Shown piece by piece: positions 1-6,629 of a DNA stretch of 9,305 bases. The translations under genes and the position numbers were made by a program. Within the stretch, counting starts at the first letter, position 1. The number at the start of each line of letters is the position of its first letter. The stretch is from Paracoccaceae bacterium (lineage in GTDB: Bacteria > Pseudomonadota > Alphaproteobacteria > Rhodobacterales > Rhodobacteraceae). The DNA is taken from contig SLQN01000454.1 in the NCBI GenBank assembly GCA_007131465.1, forward strand, positions 1 through 9,305, written 5' to 3'. The notes beneath the pieces were generated by a model. The model searched no databases. It was not told where the DNA came from and was given only the letters and a program-made list of their open reading frames with translations.

Positions 1-109
1 CATGTTAGTGGCCATATGGGTAGCATCTTGGCTGCTTCGCCCGGTGTCGCGCAGGACCGTTCGAGCGCGCGGTGCTGCACCCTGGGCTCCGGACCTCTGG
101 CGCAAAGGA

Positions 110-144
110 CAAAAAAACCCCCTCAGGCGGCGCCTGCGGGGGTT
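110..144 (-). terminator. Rho-independent terminator of rpsU
   Basis: Reading the minus strand, the arms 138-144 and 116-122 (AACCCCC against GGGGGTT on the plus strand) pair perfectly. After one mismatch a second five-pair block (124-128 with 132-136) closes on a three-base GGC loop. The run of seven A at 111-117 on the plus strand becomes a U-tract just after the stem in the minus-strand transcript. It lies about 45 bases past the rpsU stop. No U-tract follows the hairpin on the plus strand, so it acts leftward only. Confidence 0.9.
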
Positions 145-153
145 GATCTGTAA

Positions 154-171
154 GGCGGGGATCACCCCGCC
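154..171. other. Perfect 7-bp stem-loop between rpsU and its terminator
   Basis: GGCGGGG (154-160) and CCCCGCC (165-171) pair perfectly around the loop ATCA. It begins 17 bases past the rpsU stop codon and precedes the true terminator in the same transcript. No U-tract follows it on either strand, so it is not an intrinsic terminator by itself. It could protect the 3' end of rpsU mRNA or assist termination; that role is inference. Confidence 0.4.
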
Positions 172-188
172 ATGTCGGCCCTGTCAGA

Positions 189-395
189 TCAGAGCATGCC
201 TTCGCGCTGCGCCTTCTTGCGCGCAAGCTTGCGCGCACGGCGGATCGCTTCAGCCTTCTCTCTCGCCTTCTTCTCGGAGGGCTTCTCGAAATGTTGCTTG
301 AGCTTCATTTCGCGAAACACACCTTCACGCTGGAGTTTCTTCTTCAGCGCACGAAGGGCCTGATCGACATTATTGTCACGAACCGATACCTGCAT
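189..395 (-). CDS. rpsU: 30S ribosomal protein S21
   Basis: This 68-residue basic protein is the small-subunit protein S21, which sits near the anti-Shine-Dalgarno end of 16S rRNA and helps initiation on mRNA. It opens [20 protein letters not shown], carries the family core [20 protein letters not shown] (about residues 22-41) and ends in a lysine/arginine-rich helix (about 42-65), as expected for alphaproteobacterial S21. The start at 395 is preferred over an upstream in-frame ATG at 488 because AAAGGTGGTGA lies just before it and all S21 homology begins there. The gene is monocistronic: divergent coq9 lies upstream and a strong terminator downstream. Alphaproteobacteria commonly keep rpsU outside the rpsU-dnaG-rpoD operon of enterics, as here. 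Confidence 0.97.
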   Translation of the reverse strand: MQVSVRDNNVDQALRALKKKLQREGVFREMKLKQHFEKPSEKKAREKAEAIRRARKLARKKAQREGML

Positions 396-503
396 GTGGT
401 TTTCACCACCTTTCCAAGTTAGAGTTTCATCAATCAGCAGGAAGCGGTCGCTTATCAGACATGCTGCGCTATGTCCAGCGATACGCAAGCTTGGAGGACG
501 TCA
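396..503. promoter_or_regulatory. Divergent intergenic region between rpsU and coq9
   Basis: These 108 bases separate two genes read in opposite directions and so should hold the start signals for both. I could not find a convincing -35/-10 pair on either strand. The one clear symmetric element is AAGCG-GT-CGCTT at 442-453 (five-base arms, two-base centre). The Shine-Dalgarno sites lie at the two ends: GGAGG at 493-497 for coq9 and AAAGGTGGTG, on the minus strand, for rpsU. Confidence 0.5.
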
Positions 504-1202
504 ATGACCGATCAGATCGAGAAACTTCTCGACGCAGCGCTGCTGCATGTGCCCTTCGATGGCTGGACCGATGCTGCGCTGAAAGCGGCGGCGCAAGATG
601 CGGGTATCGACCTTGCCACGGCGCGCGCCCTGTTGCCGCGCGGGGGTGTGGACCTTGCGCTGGCCTTCCACCGTCGGGGCGACGCGGCGATGGCCGCGCG
701 GCTTGCGGCCGAAGACCTGAGCGAGATGCGTTTTCGCGACCGGATTGCCACGGCTGTCCGATACAGGATCGAGGCCGCCGAGGATCGCGAGCTTGTCCGC
801 CGGGGCACGACGCTGTTTGCGTTGCCACCCTACGGCGCTGACGGCGCGCGCGCCATCTGGGGCACGGTCGACCTGATCTGGACCACGCTTGGCGACAGTT
901 CGACCGATTACAACTGGTATACCAAGCGCGCCACGCTGGCCGGGGTCTATTCGGCGACTGTGCTCTATTGGCTGGGCGATGACAGCCCGGGTGCGCAGGC
1001 AACATGGAATTTCCTCGACCGGCGCATTGACGAGGTGATGCAGATCGAGCGGGTCAAGGGCGCGGTCCAGAAGAATGCGCTGGCACGCATGGTGCTTGCC
1101 GGACCGATGGCCGTGCTGTCGTGCATCCGCGCGCCAGCACGCAGTCCGCAGTCCGACCTTCCGGGCCACATTCAGCCCAAAGCGCCGCCGCAACAGGGTT
1201 GA
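504..1202 (+). CDS. coq9: COQ9 family ubiquinone biosynthesis protein
   Basis: This 232-residue protein belongs to the COQ9 family, known in eukaryotes as a lipid-binding partner of the COQ7 hydroxylase in ubiquinone synthesis. In alphaproteobacteria the family is also described as the rpsU-divergent protein (TIGR02396), and this gene sits divergently beside rpsU. The conserved segment is clear at about 133-185: STDYNWYTKRATLAGVY, then YWLGDDSPG, a tryptophan-phenylalanine pair and a DEVMQ helix, close to the mitochondrial protein. The N-terminal 1-60 are helical, in line with the TetR-like fold of the family. ATG 504 is chosen over an in-frame start at 471 because GGAGG lies six bases before it and MTDQIEKLLDAAL is a typical beginning. 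The C-terminal tail from about 208 is proline-rich and poorly conserved. No transmembrane segment is seen. Confidence 0.93.
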   Translation: MTDQIEKLLDAALLHVPFDGWTDAALKAAAQDAGIDLATARALLPRGGVDLALAFHRRGDAAMAARLAAEDLSEMRFRDRIATAVRYRIEAAEDRELVRRGTTLFALPPYGADGARAIWGTVDLIWTTLGDSSTDYNWYTKRATLAGVYSATVLYWLGDDSPGAQATWNFLDRRIDEVMQIERVKGAVQKNALARMVLAGPMAVLSCIRAPARSPQSDLPGHIQPKAPPQQG

Positions 1203-1268
1203 CGCGCCTGCGATTGCGCCGCAGGTTGCGGCCCATCGGGCACTGGCAATACAAGGGGCGCACGGGGC

Positions 1269-2132
1269 ATGGCTGTCGGCAAGGACATCGTCACCTGGTA
1301 TGAAGGCCAGTGGCACAGGGGCAATGCGCCGATCATCGGGGCGGCGGATCACGCAGCCTGGCTTGGCTCGCAGGTCTTCGACGGGGCGCGGCAGTTCGAA
1401 GGTGCGCGGCCTGATCTGGACCTGCATTGCGCGCGGATCATCCGTTCGGCACAGGCGATGGGCATGACGCCACCGCTGAATGCGGCAACGATACAGGGTC
1501 TGATGGAGGAAGGCTGCGGGATGTTTTCCCCCGATGCGGCCCTCTATCTGCGCCCGATGATGTGGTCGCGCGAATCGACGCCCGGTATCATCGACGCCGT
1601 CCCTGAGAGCACGGGTTTCGCGATATGTATCGAGGCCCTCGATATGCCCGAGCCGGGGGCGTTCTCGCTGACAGTCTCGCCCTATTGCCGGCCGCGCCCG
1701 GACATGGCCCTGACCGAGGCCAAGGCCGGATCGCTTTACGCCAACAATGCGCGGATCATGGCCGAGGCACGGTCCCGCGGCTTTTCCAACGCTCTGTCGC
1801 TGGATGTGGACGGGCATGTGGCCGAAACGGCCTCGACCAATGTGTTCATGGTGCGCGATGGGGTCGTGTTTACCCCTGCGCCGAATGGCATGTTTCTGAA
1901 CGGGATCACGCGCCAGCGGGTGATCGGGCTGCTGCGCGCCGACGGGCTGGAGGTGGTCGAGACTGCGCTGACCCTTGCGGAGTTCGACACGGCAGAAGAA
2001 ATCTTCGTGACCGGAAATATCGCCAAGGTGATGCCTGTGACGCAGTATGAAGCGCGCGATCTGGGCGCGCCGCGCCTTGGGGTGCGGGCGCGGGAACTTT
2101 ACTGGGATTATGCCCTTTCGGGGCGGGGCTGA
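1269..2132 (+). CDS. PLP-dependent class IV aminotransferase, branched-chain amino acid type
   Basis: A 287-residue fold-type IV PLP enzyme, most likely a branched-chain aminotransferase moving amino groups between Leu/Ile/Val and 2-oxoglutarate in the cytoplasm. The Schiff-base lysine is K152 in LTEAKAG, with N159-N160 following. R59 in ARIIR matches the phosphate-contacting arginine of IlvE. E186 in VAETASTNVFMV is the conserved cofactor glutamate, TPAPNGMFLNGITRQRV (202-218) is the class IV signature, and VTGN at 247-250 binds the phosphate side. The ETASTN block replaces the EGSGEN block of classic IlvE, so this is the shorter variant common in Rhodobacteraceae. Substrate is therefore less certain, and D-amino-acid transaminase or another class IV reaction is possible. 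AAGGGGCG at 1253-1260 supports the start. It lies 66 bases after coq9, possibly co-transcribed; a weak stem (1207-1212 with 1220-1225) lies between them. Confidence 0.87.
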   Translation: MAVGKDIVTWYEGQWHRGNAPIIGAADHAAWLGSQVFDGARQFEGARPDLDLHCARIIRSAQAMGMTPPLNAATIQGLMEEGCGMFSPDAALYLRPMMWSRESTPGIIDAVPESTGFAICIEALDMPEPGAFSLTVSPYCRPRPDMALTEAKAGSLYANNARIMAEARSRGFSNALSLDVDGHVAETASTNVFMVRDGVVFTPAPNGMFLNGITRQRVIGLLRADGLEVVETALTLAEFDTAEEIFVTGNIAKVMPVTQYEARDLGAPRLGVRARELYWDYALSGRG

Positions 2133-2148
2133 GGGGCGCAGGCCCCTC
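2131..2148 (+). other. Stem-loop overlapping the aminotransferase stop codon
   Basis: GAGGGGC (2131-2137) pairs perfectly with GCCCCTC (2142-2148) around GCAG. The 5' arm includes the last two bases of the stop codon. Only two T follow, so it is at best a weak terminator; it could instead slow 3'-end decay. Whether the quinone reductase downstream has its own promoter in the remaining bases to 2215 is not clear from sequence. Confidence 0.35.
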
Positions 2149-2215
2149 TTGCGTGCGAACCGCGCATGACCTGCCCAAGGCTATTTGGACCATTATGAAA
2201 CAGCGGAGGACCCGG

Positions 2216-3208
2216 ATGGACCTGCCATCGACCATGCGCGCGATCGAGATTTCAGAGCCCGGCGGACCAGATGTCCTGCGCCCGGTAACCCGCCCTGTGC
2301 CTGTGCCCGGCGCCGGGCAGGTCGTGGTGCGGCTGGCCTATGCCGGGGTCAACCGGCCCGATGCGCTTCAGCGCGCGGGCGCCTATGACCCGCCACCGGG
2401 TGCAAGCGATTTGCCGGGGCTGGAAGGGGCGGGCACGATCGTGGCCCTTGGCGCAGGCGTGACCCGCTGGCAGATCGGGGATCAGGTCTGCGCGCTGTTT
2501 CCCGGCGGGGCCTATGCCGAACATGCGCTGACGGATGCCGGTCAGGTGTTGCCGGTTCCAGAGGGCATGGATCTGCGCGCGGCGGCCTGTCTGCCGGAAA
2601 CCTTCTTCACGGTCTGGTCCAACGTGTTCATGCGGGGCGGGTTGCAGGCTGGCGAGCGGTTTTTGGTGCATGGCGGGTCGTCGGGCATTGGCACGACCGC
2701 GATACAACTGGCGCATCTGTTTGGCGCGCGCGTCTTTGCCACTGCGGGATCGGATGAGAAATGCGCGGCCTGCACGCAACTCGGGGCCGAGCGCGCGATC
2801 AATTATCGCGACGAGGATTTCGTGAAGGTGTTGCAGGCCGAGGGCGGGGCGAACCTGATCCTCGATATGGTGGGGGGGGCCTATCTGCCGCGCAACCTCA
2901 GGGCGCTTGCGGAAGATGGGCGGCTTGTGCAGATCGCGTTTCTGCAAGGCCCCAAGGTCGAGGTGAATTTCGCACCCCTGATGGTGCGCCGCCTGACCAT
3001 CACCGGATCGACGCTGCGCCCGCAATCCGATGCTGCCAAAGCGGCGATTGCGACTGCGCTGGAGGGCACGGTCTGGCCGCATCTGGCCGCAGGCCGCATC
3101 GCGCCGGTAATGGACAGTGAATTTGCCCTTGTCGATGCCGCCAAGGCCCATGCGCGGATGGAAACGTCGGCGCATATCGGCAAGATCGTCCTGCGGATCG
3201 CGGATTGA
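2216..3208 (+). CDS. NAD(P)H-quinone oxidoreductase, zinc-free MDR family (PIG3/QOR type)
   Basis: A 330-residue medium-chain dehydrogenase/reductase of the zeta-crystallin/PIG3 group (TIGR02824 type), which reduces quinones or similar alpha,beta-unsaturated carbonyls with NADPH. The N-terminal GroES-like domain (about 7-125) carries MRAIEISEPGGPDVL, AGVNRPDALQRAGAY and GASDLPGLEGAG. The Rossmann domain carries VHGGSSGIGTTAIQLA (151-165), ATAGSDEKCAAC (175-186) and LILDMVGG (214-221). The end, TGSTLRP (263-269) and ARMETSAHIGKIVL (313-326), is family-typical. The Cys/His ligands for catalytic and structural zinc of alcohol dehydrogenases are absent, as expected. ATG 2216 is chosen over 2153 because GCGGAGGA lies about six bases before it and homology begins just after; MRAIEI at residue 7 could be an alternative start. 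Its gap of 83 bases to the aminotransferase leaves co-transcription open. Physiological substrate unknown. Confidence 0.92.
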   Translation: MDLPSTMRAIEISEPGGPDVLRPVTRPVPVPGAGQVVVRLAYAGVNRPDALQRAGAYDPPPGASDLPGLEGAGTIVALGAGVTRWQIGDQVCALFPGGAYAEHALTDAGQVLPVPEGMDLRAAACLPETFFTVWSNVFMRGGLQAGERFLVHGGSSGIGTTAIQLAHLFGARVFATAGSDEKCAACTQLGAERAINYRDEDFVKVLQAEGGANLILDMVGGAYLPRNLRALAEDGRLVQIAFLQGPKVEVNFAPLMVRRLTITGSTLRPQSDAAKAAIATALEGTVWPHLAAGRIAPVMDSEFALVDAAKAHARMETSAHIGKIVLRIAD

Positions 3209-3387
3209 AAACCCGCACCAGCCGGCTGCAAATTTCGGCATGAGATCATTTTTTGATCAAACATCTGCGGAATTTCCGAGAAACGGGCTTGCCAAGTCCA
3301 TCGGTTTTCTTGTGGTATGTCAGGTGATCGGGGTTGCCAAAGACTGTCGGCGCAAGACCGGCAGCGCCCCAGAACAGGGAGACTGAC
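3209..3387. promoter_or_regulatory. Upstream region of the pot operon with small palindromes
   Basis: This 179-base gap is clearly richer in A/T than the coding DNA and should hold the pot operon promoter. Symmetric elements are CAGCCGGCTG (3219-3228), GATCA and TGATC arms around five T (3244-3258), the palindrome TTTGATCAAA (3252-3261), and CGGAA-T-TTCCG (3268-3278). Nearer the gene, CTGTCGG (3344-3350) can pair with CCGGCAG (3358-3364) in RNA with one G-U pair, about 24 bases before the start codon. I found no -35/-10 pair good enough to place the promoter. Confidence 0.45.
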
Positions 3388-4482
3388 ATGACCGCAAAAG
3401 CCACGAGACTTGCGCTGCTGGGCGGCGCGTTTGTGCTGCATGCCGGGCTGGCCAGCGCCGACAGCATCAACGTATTCAACTGGTCCGACTATATCGCGCC
3501 CGACACGCTGGAGAAATTCACCGCCGCGACCGGCATCAGCGTCAATTATGACGTGTTCGATTCCAATGATACGCTGGAAGCGCGGATGCTTGCAGGGTCA
3601 TCGGGGTTCGATGTGGTCGTGCCGACCTCGGACTACATGCAGCGCCAGATCATGGCCGGGGTCTATCAGCCGCTGAACCGCGACCTGTTGCCCAACCTTG
3701 AAAACATGGACCCGGACCTGATGGCGCTTGCCGCCGCGTTTGACCCCGGCAATGAACATTCGGTCATCTATTTGTGGGGCACGACGGGCATCGGCTTCAA
3801 CGCGCAGGCCGTGGCCGAACGGCTGGGCGATGACTACGAGGTCGATACATGGTCGCTGATCTTCGACCCCGAGAAGGCCGCGCTGTTTCAGGATTGCGGG
3901 ATAGCCTGGCTGGATACGGAAAAAGAGATGTTCCCGGCGGCCATGCGCTATCTGGGCCTCGATCCGACCTCGACCAGCGAAGATGATTTCAATGCCGCCG
4001 TGGACCTGCTGATGGGGGTGCGTCCCTATGTGCGCTATTTCCATTCGTCGCAATACATCTCTGATCTGGCCAATGGCGAGATCTGCCTCGCAGTCGGCTG
4101 GTCGGGCGATGTGCTGCAGGCGGCCGAGCGTGCGTCGGAAACAGGGCAGCCTTTCGAAGTCGGCTATGCCATCCCCGATGAGGGGGCGCATCTGTGGTTC
4201 GACATGCTGGTTATCCCTTCGGATGCCCCGAACCCCGAAGGCGCGCATGCCTTCATCAATTTCATCATGGAGGCCGAAATCGCCGCTGACATCACGAATT
4301 ACGTCATGTTCCCCAACGCCAACGCAGCCTCGACACCTTTCATCAACGAAGAGGTGCTGAATGACCCGACGATCTATCCGTCGGAAGAAGCCAAGGCGGG
4401 TTTCTGGACGCTGCAGCCCTATGACAACAGGACCGAACGCGCCACCACGCGCCTGTGGACCCGCGTGCGCACGGGCCAGTGA
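3388..4482 (+). CDS. potF: Periplasmic putrescine/polyamine-binding protein of ABC transporter
   Basis: A 364-residue periplasmic solute-binding protein of the PotF/PotD family that captures polyamines and hands them to the PotGHI permease. Residues 1-24 form a signal peptide (KATR, hydrophobic LALLGGAFVLHAGL, cleavage likely after LASA). The mature part follows E. coli PotF closely: INVFNWSDYIAP, DVFDSNDTLEARMLAGSSGFD, RYFHSSQYISDLANGEICLA and a matching C-terminus. From memory of the PotF structure, ligand residues map to W32, S33, D34, T80, E180, W238, D241 and D272, so the three acidic amine-binding residues are kept. Differences are W270 for PotF F276 and F308 for Y314; W270 resembles PotD. 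Putrescine is the leading candidate, but cadaverine, spermidine or another diamine is possible. ATG 3388 is chosen because AGGGAGA lies about six bases upstream and the signal peptide follows directly. Confidence 0.94.
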   Translation: MTAKATRLALLGGAFVLHAGLASADSINVFNWSDYIAPDTLEKFTAATGISVNYDVFDSNDTLEARMLAGSSGFDVVVPTSDYMQRQIMAGVYQPLNRDLLPNLENMDPDLMALAAAFDPGNEHSVIYLWGTTGIGFNAQAVAERLGDDYEVDTWSLIFDPEKAALFQDCGIAWLDTEKEMFPAAMRYLGLDPTSTSEDDFNAAVDLLMGVRPYVRYFHSSQYISDLANGEICLAVGWSGDVLQAAERASETGQPFEVGYAIPDEGAHLWFDMLVIPSDAPNPEGAHAFINFIMEAEIAADITNYVMFPNANAASTPFINEEVLNDPTIYPSEEAKAGFWTLQPYDNRTERATTRLWTRVRTGQ

Positions 4483-4487
4483 TCCTG

Positions 4488-4520
4488 ACACCCCTGCGGG
4501 AGCCTCCCGCAGGGGTGTTT
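4488..4520 (+). terminator. Strong stem-loop between potF and potG, probably a leaky terminator or mRNA stabiliser
   Basis: Bases 4488-4500 (ACACCCCTGCGGG) pair perfectly with 4506-4518 (CCCGCAGGGGTGT), with a possible further A-T pair closing a three-base loop. The run after it is short: three T at 4518-4520, the first of them in the stem, then CGTCTTG. The stem begins five bases after the potF stop. Such structures between a binding-protein gene and its permease genes commonly raise the amount of binding protein, by partial termination or by blocking 3' exonucleases. Which applies here cannot be told from sequence. Confidence 0.65.
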
Positions 4521-4551
4521 CGTCTTGCGGGTGAAGCAGTTGGGGACAAGC

Positions 4552-5685
4552 ATGGCGCAGCCGGCAGCAGCAAGTGAGACCAGACCCTGGCGCGACGCCG
4601 CGTCCCGGCCTTTCATTTCGGTCCGCTCCCTCATCAAGCGGTTTGATGACTTCACGGCCGTGTCGAATGTCGATCTTGATATCTACAAGGGCGAATTGTT
4701 CTGCCTGCTGGGGGAATCGGGTTGCGGGAAATCGACGCTGCTGCGGATGCTGGCGGGGTTCGAACAGCCAACCAGCGGCGCGATCTTCATCGACGGCGAG
4801 GATATGGCGCGCGTGCCGCCCGACCGGCGCCCAACCAACATGATGTTCCAGTCCTATGCACTGTTTCCGCATATGAGCGTCGAGAAGAACGTGGCCTACG
4901 GGTTGCTGCGCGAAGGGGTGAAGAAATCCGAAGCCTATGCGCGCGCGGGCGACATGCTGCGCATGGTCAAGCTGGAGAAGCTGGCGCGGCGCAAGCCCGA
5001 CCAGTTGTCAGGCGGCCAGCGCCAGCGGGTCGCGCTGGCGCGTTCGCTGGTGAAAAAGCCCAAGCTGCTGCTTTTGGATGAACCGCTGGGCGCGCTGGAC
5101 AAGAAGCTGCGCGAGGAAACGCAGTTCGAGCTGATCAAGCTGCAGGAAACGCTGGGCGTCACCTTCATTGTCGTGACCCATGATCAGGACGAGGCGATGA
5201 CGCTGGCCACCCGGATCGGGGTGATGAAGGATGGCGTGATCGAACAGATCGGAGAGCCGCGCGAGATATACGAGACGCCGAATTCACGCTTCGTCGCCGA
5301 TTTCATTGGCACGGTCAATCTGTTCACCGGCAAGGTCGCGGCTGTTGCCCCGGACATGATGCGGATCGAGACTGCCGAACTGGGCGATGTGCGCTTGCCG
5401 CCGCAGACCGGGCTGACATACGGCCAGCAGGTCTGGGGGGCCGTCCGCCCCGAGCGGTTCGCGCTGTCGCGCACGCGGCCCGAAGGGGCGGCGAATGCCT
5501 GGGAAGGGGTGGTCGAGGAGATGGGCTATATCGGCCATATGTCACAATACCGCATCCGGCTGGCCAGTGGGGTGCTGATCCGGGCCACCCAGTCGAACCG
5601 GCTACGTGATGAAGACCCGATATCCTGGGATGAAAAGGTCTGGATTTCGGTGCAGCCGGCTGCGTTTCGGGTGCTGACACGATGA
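4552..5685 (+). CDS. potG: Polyamine ABC transporter ATP-binding protein
   Basis: A 377-residue ATPase that energises putrescine/polyamine import, working as a dimer on the cytoplasmic face of PotH-PotI. In order: Walker A GESGCGKST (54-62), Q-loop Q100 in MMFQSYALFPH, ABC signature LSGGQRQRVALARSL (152-166), Walker B LLLLDEP (172-178), D-loop ALD (181-183) and switch H210 in VVTHDQDEA. A TOBE-type domain (about 255-377, with GAVRPERF at 296-303 and MGYIGHMSQY at 324-333) is typical of PotA/PotG and is thought to take part in regulation. Length matches E. coli PotG. ATG 4552 follows TTGGGGA by five bases. TTG/GTG codons in frame at 4525, 4531 and 4540 would extend it by at most nine residues and are less likely. 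The 69-base gap after potF carries the stem-loop; the stop overlaps the potH start. Confidence 0.95.
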   Translation: MAQPAAASETRPWRDAASRPFISVRSLIKRFDDFTAVSNVDLDIYKGELFCLLGESGCGKSTLLRMLAGFEQPTSGAIFIDGEDMARVPPDRRPTNMMFQSYALFPHMSVEKNVAYGLLREGVKKSEAYARAGDMLRMVKLEKLARRKPDQLSGGQRQRVALARSLVKKPKLLLLDEPLGALDKKLREETQFELIKLQETLGVTFIVVTHDQDEAMTLATRIGVMKDGVIEQIGEPREIYETPNSRFVADFIGTVNLFTGKVAAVAPDMMRIETAELGDVRLPPQTGLTYGQQVWGAVRPERFALSRTRPEGAANAWEGVVEEMGYIGHMSQYRIRLASGVLIRATQSNRLRDEDPISWDEKVWISVQPAAFRVLTR

Positions 5686-6629
5686 GCGCGGGCAACGCGC
5701 TGACGCGTTCTGCGCCCTGGCGGGGCACAGCCTGGATGATGGGCAAGTTGGGCCTGTCCGGACGCTCGCTTGTGATTGCCATTCCGATGCTCTGGCTTGC
5801 GGTGTTCTTCCTCGCACCGTTCTTCGTGCTGGGCCGGATTTCACTGGCCGAGGCGATCATCGCGCGCCCGCCCTATACGCCGTTCTTTGACCGCGCGCCC
5901 GATGGCTCGCTGGAAATCCTTGCCAGCTTCGAGAATTATCGCTTCCTTCTGGAAGATGCCCTTTATCGCAACGCCTATCTGTCCTCGATCCGCATCGCAC
6001 TCGTTTCGACCCTGTTCGCGCTGCTGATCGGCTACCCGATTGCCTATTACATCGCCCGCGCGCCCGAACCGAAACGCTCGGTCCTGCTGATGATGGTAAT
6101 CCTGCCCTTCTGGACGTCGTTCCTGTTGCGGGTCTATGCGTGGATGGGGTTCCTGCGCTCCAACGGGGTCATCAACAACACGCTGATCTCGCTGGGGATC
6201 ATCGATAGCCCGATCCAGATGATGCAGACCGATTTCGCGGTCTATATCGGGATTGTCTATACCTATCTGCCCTTCATGATCCTGCCGCTCTATGCCAACC
6301 TCACGAAACTGGACGGCGCGCTTCTGGAAGCCGCGTCCGATCTGGGCGCGTCACCCATGGTGACCTTTTTCACGGTCACCTTGCCCCTGTCGCTGCCGGG
6401 CATTGTTGCAGGCTCGATGCTGGTCTTCATTCCGGCCATCGGGGAATATGTCATCCCGGCACTCCTGGGCGGGCCGGATACGCTGATGATCGGCCGGGTG
6501 CTGTGGGATGAGTTTTTCAGTAGCCGCGACTGGCCCGTTGCCTCGGCCGTGGCCATTGTCATGCTGGTGCTGGTTGTCGCGCCCATCATGTGGCTGCAAT
6601 CGGTGCAGAACCGGCGGGAGGAAACCTGA
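5682..6629 (+). CDS. potH: Polyamine ABC transporter permease
   Basis: A 315-residue inner-membrane permease that pairs with PotI to form the channel for putrescine/polyamine uptake. Six likely transmembrane helices lie at about 29-50, 101-125, 133-158, 186-208, 238-262 and 286-306. A periplasmic stretch (about 51-100) sits between the first two, as in PotH/PotB proteins. The EAA motif that contacts the ATPase is EAASDLGASP (216-225), followed by FFTVTLPLSLPGI. VFIPAIGEYVIPALLGGP (248-265) is a PotH hallmark. The start ATG overlaps the potG stop (ATGA), so translation is probably coupled; the ribosome site before it is weak, which fits coupling. Confidence 0.95.
   Translation: MSAGNALTRSAPWRGTAWMMGKLGLSGRSLVIAIPMLWLAVFFLAPFFVLGRISLAEAIIARPPYTPFFDRAPDGSLEILASFENYRFLLEDALYRNAYLSSIRIALVSTLFALLIGYPIAYYIARAPEPKRSVLLMMVILPFWTSFLLRVYAWMGFLRSNGVINNTLISLGIIDSPIQMMQTDFAVYIGIVYTYLPFMILPLYANLTKLDGALLEAASDLGASPMVTFFTVTLPLSLPGIVAGSMLVFIPAIGEYVIPALLGGPDTLMIGRVLWDEFFSSRDWPVASAVAIVMLVLVVAPIMWLQSVQNRREET

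Noticed and set aside
1..109. Possible gene fragment or minus-strand start (ATG read from 15 or 3 leftward) in the first 109 bases
   Set aside because: Open frames here give no recognisable protein, no Shine-Dalgarno precedes the minus-strand ATGs, and only five codons lie inside the window. A tRNA fold was also tried and does not form.
1311..1325. TGGCAC element resembling half of a sigma54 promoter
   Set aside because: The matching TTGC half is missing at the required spacing and the site lies inside the aminotransferase coding region.
501..1817. Long minus-strand open frame (438 codons) across coq9 and the aminotransferase
   Set aside because: Its translation is a low-complexity Arg/Pro/His/Gly product typical of antisense frames in GC-rich DNA, and it overlaps two well-supported genes.
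2153..2215. N-terminal extension of the quinone reductase from an upstream in-frame start at 2153
   Set aside because: The added 21 residues do not resemble the family, whereas GCGGAGGA stands correctly before the ATG at 2216.
2252..3241. Minus-strand open frame (329 codons) opposite the quinone reductase
   Set aside because: It is antisense to a gene with complete MDR motifs, and its composition is Arg/His/Pro-rich with no domain.
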